From an uncultured Campylobacter sp. (GTDB lineage: Bacteria > Campylobacterota > Campylobacteria > Campylobacterales > Campylobacteraceae), in NCBI GenBank assembly GCA_900539255.1, contig UQBJ01000004.1:9557-73556 (forward strand): a stretch of DNA of 64,000 bases, in the 5' to 3' direction. The notes beneath the pieces are model-generated. The model saw nothing but the letters and a program-made list of their open reading frames with translations. It searched no databases and was not told where the DNA came from. Below are positions 57,363 through 64,000 of this stretch, piece after piece (positions within the stretch are counted from its first letter, which is position 1; each line of letters starts with the position of its first letter). Made by a program: the position numbers and the translations under genes.

Positions 57363-58202
57363 ATGCAAGGCAAACAGAGCTTTTCTTTTGAGATTTTTCC
57401 GCCACGAAAAGATGACGGCATAGAAAAAATTTACACCACGCTTGCCGAGCTTGCGCCCTTGCGCCCAAATTTCATCAGCGTAACATTTGGAGCTGGGGGC
57501 AGTGCGAATTCAAAAAGCACTCTAGACATTGCTAGCCTTGTTAAAGACAAATACGAAGTGCCAAGCATAGTGCATTTACCTTGCATTCATCAAAGCAAAG
57601 AGCAAATTTTAGGCATTTTAGACGAGTGCAAAAAGCGAAATTTAAAGAAAATCCTTGCCTTGCGTGGGGACATTGTCGAGGACAAGCCCGTGAGCAAGGA
57701 CTTTAAATTCGCTAGTGATTTGGTGCGTTTTATCAAAGAAAATGGCGATTTTGAGGTGTTTGCGGCGTGTTACCCTGAAAAACACAACGAGGCAAAAAGC
57801 GTTGTGGAGGACATTCACAACCTTAAAACAAAAGTAGATAGCGGTGTAAGCACGCTTTTGACGCAACTTTTTTTCAGTAATGACGATTTCTACCGCTTTA
57901 AAGAAGCCTGCGAGCTGGCAAAGATAAGCGTGCCGATATATGCAGGCATTATGCCTGTGGCAAACAAACGCCAAGTGCTTAAAATAACGAGCATTAGTGG
58001 GGCGAAAATCCCGCCAAAATTCGCCAAAATCTTGCAAAAATACGAAAACAACGATGAAGCGATGATAAATGCGGGCATAGCTTATGCGATAGACCAAATC
58101 GTTGATTTGCTGACAAATGATGTGGCGGGCATTCATCTTTACACGATGAACAACGCTTACATAGCAAGGCGCATTTATGAAGCTGTGCATACGCTGCTGT
58201 GA
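57363..58202 (+). CDS. metF: Methylenetetrahydrofolate reductase
   Basis: A 279 aa flavoprotein reducing methylene-THF to methyl-THF for MetE. Seen: FSFEIFPPRKDDGIEKIY (about 7-24), SVTFGAGGS (about 40-48), ILALRGD and the TQLFFSNDDFYRF FAD-region. It lies 29 nt after metE with AAAGGGCG ahead of the ATG, so the two are cotranscribed. Confidence 0.95.
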   Translation: MQGKQSFSFEIFPPRKDDGIEKIYTTLAELAPLRPNFISVTFGAGGSANSKSTLDIASLVKDKYEVPSIVHLPCIHQSKEQILGILDECKKRNLKKILALRGDIVEDKPVSKDFKFASDLVRFIKENGDFEVFAACYPEKHNEAKSVVEDIHNLKTKVDSGVSTLLTQLFFSNDDFYRFKEACELAKISVPIYAGIMPVANKRQVLKITSISGAKIPPKFAKILQKYENNDEAMINAGIAYAIDQIVDLLTNDVAGIHLYTMNNAYIARRIYEAVHTLL

Positions 58203-58294
58203 GCTTAAATTCGTAAATTTTTGCAGAAAATTTCTCAAAATACAATAAAAATTCAAAGATAAACAAAGACTTAAAAACAAATTAAGCAAATTTA

Positions 58295-58303
58295 TGCTAC
58301 AAT
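58295..58303 (+). promoter_or_regulatory. Extended -10 promoter of rpmH operon
   Basis: TGCTACAAT, 31 nt upstream of rpmH. Confidence 0.6.
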
Positions 58304-58334
58304 GCTATTTTCATAAATTTTTTAAGGACGAACG

Positions 58335-58469
58335 ATGAAAAGAACTTATCAACCACATAAAACGCCTAAAAAACGCACTCACGGCTTTCGCGTGCGTATG
58401 AAAAGCAAGAATGGTCGCAAAGTCATCAACGCAAGACGCGCCAAAGGTCGAAAAAAACTTGCTGTGTGA
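58335..58469 (+). CDS. rpmH: Large-subunit ribosomal protein bL34
   Basis: A 44 aa highly basic protein ([18 protein letters not shown], then [13 protein letters not shown] and RRAKGRKKL), unmistakable L34. AAGGACGAACG precedes the ATG. It heads the conserved rpmH-rnpA-yidD-yidC-jag-mnmE chain, in which nearly every junction overlaps. Confidence 0.97.
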   Translation: MKRTYQPHKTPKKRTHGFRVRMKSKNGRKVINARRAKGRKKLAV

Positions 58470-58788
58470 GTTTGCCAGCATCACGGACAGCAAGGAATTT
58501 TCAAAACTTTACAAAGAGGCGAAAAAATGGTATTGCGAAGTCGCCATCATCTTTTACGCCCCTTGCAAGGACAACAAACTCGCCGTCATAGCGAGCAAAA
58601 AAGTCGGCAAGGCTGTGGTGCGAAACCGCGCCAAAAGGCTTTTGCGAGCGGTGTTTGCGCTGAATAGCTCTCGTTTAAAGAGCGGTAAATACATATTTGT
58701 GGCGCGGGCGGAGCTTTTAAACACGCCTTTTGTCAAGCTTCGCAAGAATTTAGAGTGGGGACTAGGGAAGTTACAATGCTTAAAATAG
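58459..58788 (+). CDS. rnpA: Ribonuclease P protein component
   Basis: A basic protein of about 109 aa assisting RNase P RNA in tRNA 5' maturation. Seen: a conserved central strand-helix with [27 protein letters not shown], the RNR signature. The start is uncertain: TTG 58459 gives a family-like N-terminus ([18 protein letters not shown]) with AAAGG upstream, whereas ATG 58411 would lengthen it by 16 residues and overlap rpmH by 59 nt, as in some other bacteria. It overlaps yidD by 13 nt. Confidence 0.92.
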   Translation: MLCEFASITDSKEFSKLYKEAKKWYCEVAIIFYAPCKDNKLAVIASKKVGKAVVRNRAKRLLRAVFALNSSRLKSGKYIFVARAELLNTPFVKLRKNLEWGLGKLQCLK

Positions 58789-59105
58789 GAGCTGTGAAAG
58801 CCATAGGCATTTATCAACGCTTTTTGAGCGGGCTAAAACCGCGTTGTTGTCGTTTTTATCCGTCTTGCTCGGAGTTTGCTAGACAGAGTTTTGAGAAAAA
58901 CGGCTTTTTTAGGGCATTTGTAGCGAGTTTTTTAAGGATAGCAAAGTGCAATCCTTACTCTGCGGGCGGCTTTGATTACCCAAAGGTGTCTGCAAAGCAG
59001 TTTGAGCGCACAAGGTGGCAAGCAAAGCAAGCCTTTAAGGGGCTTAAATTCTTGTATGTGCCTTGCGAAAACGGACAATGTTTCATTGTCAAAATAGTAT
59101 TTTAA
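58776..59105 (+). CDS. yidD: Membrane protein insertion efficiency factor YidD
   Basis: A 109 aa protein with the YidD cysteine pattern: YQRFLSGLKPRCCRFYPSCSEFARQSF (about 13-39) and NPYSAGGFDYP. It is a peripheral inner-membrane helper of YidC. ATG 58776 lies within the end of rnpA and follows AGGGAAG. Its length beyond the usual 70-85 residues comes from a C-terminal extension with CENGQC. Confidence 0.93.
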   Translation: MLKIGAVKAIGIYQRFLSGLKPRCCRFYPSCSEFARQSFEKNGFFRAFVASFLRIAKCNPYSAGGFDYPKVSAKQFERTRWQAKQAFKGLKFLYVPCENGQCFIVKIVF

Positions 59106-59115
59106 AGGAAAGAAA

Positions 59116-60777
59116 GTGAATAATAAAACTGACCCAGCGCAGCAAAGGCGAGTTATCCTTGCTGTCGTGCTTTCGTTTTTGTTTTTTATCGTGTATAGTG
59201 AATTTTTCATCGACAAAAAAATAATGAGCGAACAAAATGCAAGCCTGTCGCAAAATGCGAGTGTGGCGGATTCTAACGCAAATTTAGCTGTGAATTCAAA
59301 CGCGAATTCAGCCCCAGATTTAGCGACAAATTCAAAGGCTGCTCCGCTTTCAAACGCCGATACACAAGCACCTATCACGCAAAGTGCGTATCAGCACAAA
59401 GCATTAGTCAGCATTAGTAGTGAGTATTTTAGCGCAAAGATTGATGAACTAGGGCGAATTTCAAGTTTTGTGCTAAAAGATGCCAAATTTAAGGACGAAA
59501 AGGGCGCTGATTTGGAGCTTATCGAAAACAAGGACAACAAGCCCTTGCCTTTGGAGTTGCGTTTTAGCAACCCTGCCATAAATCAAAAGGCGTTTAGCAC
59601 CGCTTACAGCGTGGATTTAGACACTACAAATGAAATCAAAGTCAGCAAAAACGCCCCTTTAACGCTTACTTTAACGCAAAATTTAGGCGAATTAGTCATT
59701 CAAAAGAAACTTAAATTCTACGAGCAAGGAAACTACGAGATTGAAGTGAATTTAAGCAAGGACGAGCCTTATTTCATCAGTGCTGGCTCGCGCCCAAGCG
59801 TGAGCGTGGATAACTACACGGTGCACGGAGCGTTGATAGTCGATACAAAAGACACGGTTGAAACCTTTGAGGACGGCGATGTCGAGCAAAACGAGCAAAG
59901 AACGGCGTTTTTGCTGTCAAGTTTTGACAGGTATTATGCGGCGTTTTTTTATAATTTCGCCACGCCCTTAAATGCACTCATCACAAAAGACGCAAAAGGC
60001 GATAGTGTAGTGTATGCGAGCGCGAGCAATGCCTTTAAGGCTGGCGGCTACATAGGTGCGAAAGAATTTGACACGCTCAAAGCCATAGATACGCGCTTGG
60101 AGCGGGTTATCGAGTATGGGTGGTTCACTTTTATCGCTAAGCCTGCGTTTGCCTTTTTGAGCTGGCTTTTTGCCTACATAGGAAATTGGGGCTGGGCGAT
60201 AGTGGCACTTACGCTTATTATACGGCTCATTTTGTTCCCGCTTACTTACAAGTCGATGATGTCGATGAACAAGCTCAAAGATTTAGCCCCAAAGATGACG
60301 GAGTTGCGCGAAAAATACAAAGGCGACCCGCAAAAGCTGAATTTACATATGATGGAGCTTTACAAAAAACACGGCGCAAACCCCTTTGCTGGCTGCTTGC
60401 CGATAATTTTGCAAATCCCTATTTTCTTTGCGATTTACCGCGTTTTGCAAAATGCAGTGGAGCTAAAAGCTGCGCCGTGGGCGTTGTGGATAAATGATTT
60501 GAGCGTGATGGACCCTTATTTTGTGCTGCCTATTTTGATGGGCGCGACTATGTTCGTGCAGCAGCTCATCACGCCGATGAGCATCCAAGACCCGACACAG
60601 GCGAAGATTATGAAGTTTTTGCCCGTGATTTTCACTTTCTTTTTTCTGTGGTTTCCCGCAGGACTCACGCTTTATTGGTGTGTGAATAATATCTGCTCTT
60701 TGGTGCAGCAACTTGTCATCAACAAAATGTTCGCACGAGAGCATAATAAAGGACAAAACAATGAAAATAGAAGCTAA
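59116..60777 (+). CDS. yidC: Membrane protein insertase YidC
   Basis: A 553 aa inner-membrane insertase. Seen: N-terminal membrane anchor (about 11-28), a low-complexity Asn/Ala/Ser linker (about 36-85) with four RAATTY sites in 60 bp, a periplasmic beta domain (about 95-320), then transmembrane helices with LIIRLILFPLTYKSMMSMNKL (about 371-391) and NPFAGCLPIILQIPIFFAIYRVL. GTG start at 59116 after AAAGGAAAGAAA. The end overlaps jag by 17 nt. Confidence 0.96.
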   Translation: MNNKTDPAQQRRVILAVVLSFLFFIVYSEFFIDKKIMSEQNASLSQNASVADSNANLAVNSNANSAPDLATNSKAAPLSNADTQAPITQSAYQHKALVSISSEYFSAKIDELGRISSFVLKDAKFKDEKGADLELIENKDNKPLPLELRFSNPAINQKAFSTAYSVDLDTTNEIKVSKNAPLTLTLTQNLGELVIQKKLKFYEQGNYEIEVNLSKDEPYFISAGSRPSVSVDNYTVHGALIVDTKDTVETFEDGDVEQNEQRTAFLLSSFDRYYAAFFYNFATPLNALITKDAKGDSVVYASASNAFKAGGYIGAKEFDTLKAIDTRLERVIEYGWFTFIAKPAFAFLSWLFAYIGNWGWAIVALTLIIRLILFPLTYKSMMSMNKLKDLAPKMTELREKYKGDPQKLNLHMMELYKKHGANPFAGCLPIILQIPIFFAIYRVLQNAVELKAAPWALWINDLSVMDPYFVLPILMGATMFVQQLITPMSIQDPTQAKIMKFLPVIFTFFFLWFPAGLTLYWCVNNICSLVQQLVINKMFAREHNKGQNNENRS

Positions 60778-61972
60778 AAATTTACAAGACGCGCTACTTG
60801 TGGCGGCATCACAGCTTGAATGCTCGGTGCTTGACTTAGAATACGAAGTGATTCAGCACCATAAAGACGGCTTTTTGGGGCTTTTTCAAAGAAATGCTAT
60901 CATCGAAGCAAGGTGCAAAAAAAGAAAATTTGACAAAAAATACCCTAAAAAACGCGATTTTAGCGAAAAATACAGCTCAAATTCAAGGTATAATGACAGA
61001 TACGATGAGCCATACAAGCCCCAACGCAAGGATACTCCGTCTTATGAAAAAAGCTATGAGAGCAAAAGCTACGAAAATAAGGCGTTTGATGAAAGGGCAA
61101 ATCGCTATGATGACTATGAAAGCAAGTTTTCAAGCACTCAAAGAGATGAAACCCCGCAAGAAAAGGCTGAAAAACCGCGCAAGAGCTATGAAAGCTATGA
61201 TAAAAGCTACGAGAAAAAGAGCTTTAACGGCGCAAAAGGCTATAAAATCAGCACAGATGACGAGCCTATCAAGCCCACACCACGCGCTAATGAAAGCGCA
61301 AAGGCGTTTCGCCCAAGTGCTGAGTCCATAAAGCAAGAGCCACAGGGCTTTGAAAACGATAAAATCTTTGGCATAAATCACAAGCAGTTTGCAAGTGATG
61401 AGCCAGATGAAGAGCAAACGCCGAGTGCGCCTTTGCCAAAAAGCAAATATGTCGTCAAAGATGATGAGATTTTCAACTCTTTTCACAAAGAAAGCGTGCC
61501 AAATCCAAAACTCTACATAGACGAAATCCGCATTCAGCTTGACAAGCTCATAAAAGCGGGCGAATTTGGGGTAAAAATCACCGAACTTAGCGTGTATGAC
61601 AAGGACAGCATTTACATAAAGCTTGAAGGCGAGGACGCTGCTTTGTTAATCGGCAAAGAGGCTTACCGCTACAAAGCCCTTTCTTACTTGCTTCATAATT
61701 GGATAAACTCGCGCTACAACCTTTTAATCCGCCTTGAAATCGCGGATTTTTTACGCAATCAATCCCAGTCAATGGACTTTTATTTGCAAGGTATCATCGA
61801 GCGCGTGGAGGCTACGGGCAGGGCGCAGACAAAGCCACTTGATGGGGTTTTGGTGAAACTTGCCCTTGAAAAGTTGCGCGAACGCTTTCCAAACAAATAT
61901 GTAGGCATTCGTCAAAATGACGATGATGAAAAATTCGTCATCATCAACGACTTTTTTAAGAAAGATGAATGA
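60761..61972 (+). CDS. jag: RNA-binding protein Jag/KhpB (Jag-N, KH, R3H)
   Basis: A 403 aa protein. Seen: a Jag-N domain (about 1-48, [28 protein letters not shown]), a long charged linker (about 60-235) with repeated Tyr-Glu-Ser/Asp-Lys motifs ([24 protein letters not shown]), a KH domain (about 250-325) and an R3H domain (about 330-400, [22 protein letters not shown]). It binds RNA with KhpA and affects cell-wall growth. ATG 60761 lies inside yidC, following AAAGGAC. Overlaps mnmE by 8 nt. Confidence 0.93.
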   Translation: MKIEAKNLQDALLVAASQLECSVLDLEYEVIQHHKDGFLGLFQRNAIIEARCKKRKFDKKYPKKRDFSEKYSSNSRYNDRYDEPYKPQRKDTPSYEKSYESKSYENKAFDERANRYDDYESKFSSTQRDETPQEKAEKPRKSYESYDKSYEKKSFNGAKGYKISTDDEPIKPTPRANESAKAFRPSAESIKQEPQGFENDKIFGINHKQFASDEPDEEQTPSAPLPKSKYVVKDDEIFNSFHKESVPNPKLYIDEIRIQLDKLIKAGEFGVKITELSVYDKDSIYIKLEGEDAALLIGKEAYRYKALSYLLHNWINSRYNLLIRLEIADFLRNQSQSMDFYLQGIIERVEATGRAQTKPLDGVLVKLALEKLRERFPNKYVGIRQNDDDEKFVIINDFFKKDE

Positions 61973-63293
61973 CACTATCGTTGCCATAGCCACAGCCAAC
62001 GGAGTGGGAAGCATTAGCATAGTGCGTATAAGCGGCGAAATGGCTTACGCACTTGCTTTAAAGCTCACAAAGCGTGAGAATTTAGCCATTCGCCACGCCC
62101 ATCTTTGCAAACTCTACAATGGCAAGGGCGATTTTTTAGACGAAGCCATAGTGCTTTATTTTCAAGCCCCGCACAGCTTTACAGGCGAAAATGTCGTGGA
62201 ATTTCAAATCCACGGCGGACTCAGCACCAGCCAAATCCTGCTTGATGAGTGCGTAAGGCTTGGCGCAAGGCTTGCAAATGCAGGCGAATTCAGCAAAAGA
62301 GCGTGTTTAAACGGCAAGATGAGCCTTTTAAAAGCCCTATCTATAAACGAACTCATCAATGCTAAATCAACCCTAGCCGCGCAAATCATCGCTAAAAATT
62401 TATCGGGCAAATTTGGCGAACTTTTGGAAAAAATCCGCACGGATTTAGTGAAAACCCTAGCTTTCGTGGAAACTTGCATTGACTATGCTGATGATGATTT
62501 GCCGCCTGACATTTTAGCGCAAACCTTAAATTTATACCAAGAAAATGCGAGAATTTTAAGGCAAATAGCTGAAATTTCAAAGAGTAAAAAAGGGCTTGTG
62601 GAGGGCTTTAAAATCGCCATTGTCGGCAAGGCAAATGTCGGCAAAAGCTCACTGCTTAATGCTATGCTAGCTAAAAACCGCGCCATAGTAAGCAACACGG
62701 CTGGCACGACAAGAGACAGAGTGGAGGACGAGCTTAAAATCGGCACGCATTTGGTGCGTATCATCGACACAGCGGGCATTAGAAAAAGCGATGATGAAGT
62801 GGAGCAAATCGGCGTGAAATTAAGTCTAGCCGCCATAGAAGAAGCTGACATCATCATCGCCGTGTTTGACAGCTCACGCCAAATGGATTTTGAGGATGAA
62901 CAAATTTTTAAAGTCCTTAAAAAAAGCGACAAAAAAATCTTTTTCGTGCAAAACAAAACGGACTTAAAGGCTGAATTTCAAGCCCCAAAAGGCATAGAAT
63001 TCATCAGAATCAGCACCAAAAATTCTCTTGCGCCCTTGCAAGAAAAACTTTCAAACTACCTTGACAGCTTAGATAGTGAGGATTTTATCATCACAAACGC
63101 CCTTTTAATCAAGGCTTGCGAAGAAGCAAGCAAAGCGATACAAAGGGCAAGCCAGCTTTTAAGCGAGCAGAATTTGGAGCTTTTTGCCTTTGAGTGCAAC
63201 GAAGCGATAAGGCAAATCGCTAAATTCACGCACGAGTTTCAAAGTGATGAAGTGCTTGATGAAATGTTTGGAAATTTTTGCTTGGGGAAGTAG
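61965..63293 (+). CDS. mnmE: tRNA modification GTPase MnmE
   Basis: A 442 aa GTPase that with MnmG installs carboxymethylaminomethyl at uridine 34. Seen: N-terminal [22 protein letters not shown] folate-binding domain, G-domain motifs [12 protein letters not shown] (about 218-229), [20 protein letters not shown] and NKTDL, and the C-terminal CLGK motif with the catalytic cysteine. ATG 61965 overlaps the jag stop (ATGAATGA). Last gene of the chain. Confidence 0.96.
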   Translation: MNDTIVAIATANGVGSISIVRISGEMAYALALKLTKRENLAIRHAHLCKLYNGKGDFLDEAIVLYFQAPHSFTGENVVEFQIHGGLSTSQILLDECVRLGARLANAGEFSKRACLNGKMSLLKALSINELINAKSTLAAQIIAKNLSGKFGELLEKIRTDLVKTLAFVETCIDYADDDLPPDILAQTLNLYQENARILRQIAEISKSKKGLVEGFKIAIVGKANVGKSSLLNAMLAKNRAIVSNTAGTTRDRVEDELKIGTHLVRIIDTAGIRKSDDEVEQIGVKLSLAAIEEADIIIAVFDSSRQMDFEDEQIFKVLKKSDKKIFFVQNKTDLKAEFQAPKGIEFIRISTKNSLAPLQEKLSNYLDSLDSEDFIITNALLIKACEEASKAIQRASQLLSEQNLELFAFECNEAIRQIAKFTHEFQSDEVLDEMFGNFCLGK

Positions 63294-63465
63294 CGGCGTA
63301 AAGGCTTGCTGAAATTTTGAATTTGTAAATTTCACACCAAATTCAAAGGCTAAATTCACACTCCAAACAAAAACAAGGGATAAAATGCAAATAACAGTCT
63401 CATTAGTTATACTATAAATTCATTATAAATCAACCTTAAAGTCAAAAAAAGTTTGGTTTTAGCTG

Positions 63466-63885
63466 TTACAATTTGAGAGTTTTGATATTAGATAAATTTA
63501 AAGTAACGATTGCTGTTTTGAAGTGTATTTCATACACTATCAGTGATTTTCCGCCATATTCTATTGTTTCTCGGTAATCAGGTATTTTCTCGCAAAAACA
63601 ATCCGCTAAATCAAAAATAGTTTTTTTACTCTTAATAGCAATTCCTTTCGCTTTTATATGCTCGTTTTCTTTTTTTGGGATTGTTGTAAAGGCAACATTT
63701 TGATTTTGTTTTATTTCTTTTACTTTGTCGTTATTTTTAAATGTCGCAAAATATATAACATTATTTTCGGGATTGAAATAATAATTAACAATTCTAACAT
63801 TTGGAATGCCATCTGCTCCAACAGTTGCCAACGCAATGTCAGTTTGTTCTGCCATCATTTTTTGAAATTCTTTGAGTGTATCCAT
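63466..63885 (-). CDS. Pyridoxamine 5'-phosphate oxidase-family (FMN-binding split barrel) protein
   Basis: A 139 aa PPOX-fold protein that probably binds FMN. Seen: EQTDIALATVGADGIPNVRIVNYYFN (about 14-39), VIYFATFKNNDKVKEIKQNQNVAFTTIP (about 44-71) and a GIAIKSKK strand (about 81-88). The molecular substrate is unknown; these often bind flavin or haem. GGGAG lies ahead of the ATG and TATAAT further up. The base composition is poorer in GC and codon choice more AT-rich than in mnmE, suggesting transfer. Confidence 0.8.
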   Translation of the reverse strand: MDTLKEFQKMMAEQTDIALATVGADGIPNVRIVNYYFNPENNVIYFATFKNNDKVKEIKQNQNVAFTTIPKKENEHIKAKGIAIKSKKTIFDLADCFCEKIPDYRETIEYGGKSLIVYEIHFKTAIVTLNLSNIKTLKL

Positions 63886-63914
63886 AGGAATTCTCCCTCT
63901 ATTATTTATATATG

Positions 63915-63920
63915 ATTATA
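63915..63920 (-). promoter_or_regulatory. -10 box of the PPOX gene
   Basis: TATAAT on the minus strand 30 nt upstream of the start codon. Confidence 0.5.
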
Positions 63921-64000
63921 ACATAATAACGATAAAAGTTTTCTTAAATTTTTATAAAATTTCGTCTTTGCATTTTTATCCTTTAAATTTTTGTGCTATT

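Overview
The window looks like a chromosomal segment of a Campylobacter species (Campylobacterota). The evidence is AT-rich DNA, extended TATAAT -10 boxes without clear -35 boxes, AAGGA-type ribosome binding sites, tight gene overlaps, G/C homopolymer tracts, and gene blocks that I recall from C. jejuni: racS-recR; selenoprotein-locus ferredoxin plus dsbA; pycA-small ORF...bpt-dnaJ-like; ileS-small ORF-gatA-guaB-xseB-nitrilase-murC...membrane protein-mutS2; cheZ-U32 peptidase-purE-DUF3972-glyQ; M23 peptidase-glyS; metE-metF; rpmH-rnpA-yidD-yidC-jag-mnmE. The species cannot be fixed from the sequence alone. No tRNA, rRNA, CRISPR array or complete insertion sequence was seen.

Layout. 0-4 kb: the 3' end of a sensor kinase with a C14 tract, recR, then a minus-strand pair of unknown membrane proteins (one with a long glycine-zipper region) and a small cysteine-cluster protein. 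4.3-6.7 kb: multi-cluster ferredoxin and a DsbA-like oxidoreductase. 7.3-10.8 kb: a peptidoglycan O-acetylation operon (MBOAT PatA, SGNH PatB-like, lipoprotein Ape1-like). 11-21 kb: pycA and a small neighbour, then about 6.5 kb of accessory genes (tandem AAA+ ATPase, WYL regulator, GmrSD-like DUF262/HNH nuclease, two unknown genes) before bpt and a J-domain gene. 21.4-34 kb: a housekeeping block, interrupted after murC by a candidate DNA methyltransferase/GIY-YIG nuclease pair. 34.1-38.5 kb: chemotaxis, tRNA-modification, purine and glycyl-tRNA synthetase genes. 38.5-40 kb: small secreted and regulatory genes. 40.8-42.6 kb: typA. 43-47.1 kb: a repetitive leader and a large TonB-dependent receptor that is out of frame at a G10 tract, that is, phase-OFF as sequenced. 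47.9-50.8 kb: M23 peptidase and glyS. 51-58.2 kb: a sulfur/methionine region with two flavin monooxygenases flanking an ATP-grasp enzyme, then metE and metF, preceded by an unusual leader ORF. 58.3-63.3 kb: the ribosomal protein/RNase P/membrane insertase/tRNA modification operon. The right edge carries a PPOX-fold flavoprotein gene.

Two sequence-level themes run through the window. First, REP-like palindromic repeats (GTCATACTGAGC...GCGAAGTATCCA and a GTCATTGCGAGC...GCAATCCA family) cluster in three or four intergenic regions. Second, the hexamer RAATTY, often extended to RAATTYAAGC, is packed densely into disordered protein linkers (where it encodes Asn-Ser and Asn-Leu) and into several intergenic tracts. 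RAATTY is, as I recall, the site whose adenine methylation lets C. jejuni recognise its own DNA during transformation, so these arrays may be uptake-signal clusters. Three homopolymer tracts (C14, C11, G10) and a (GA)11 tract suggest several phase-variable loci.
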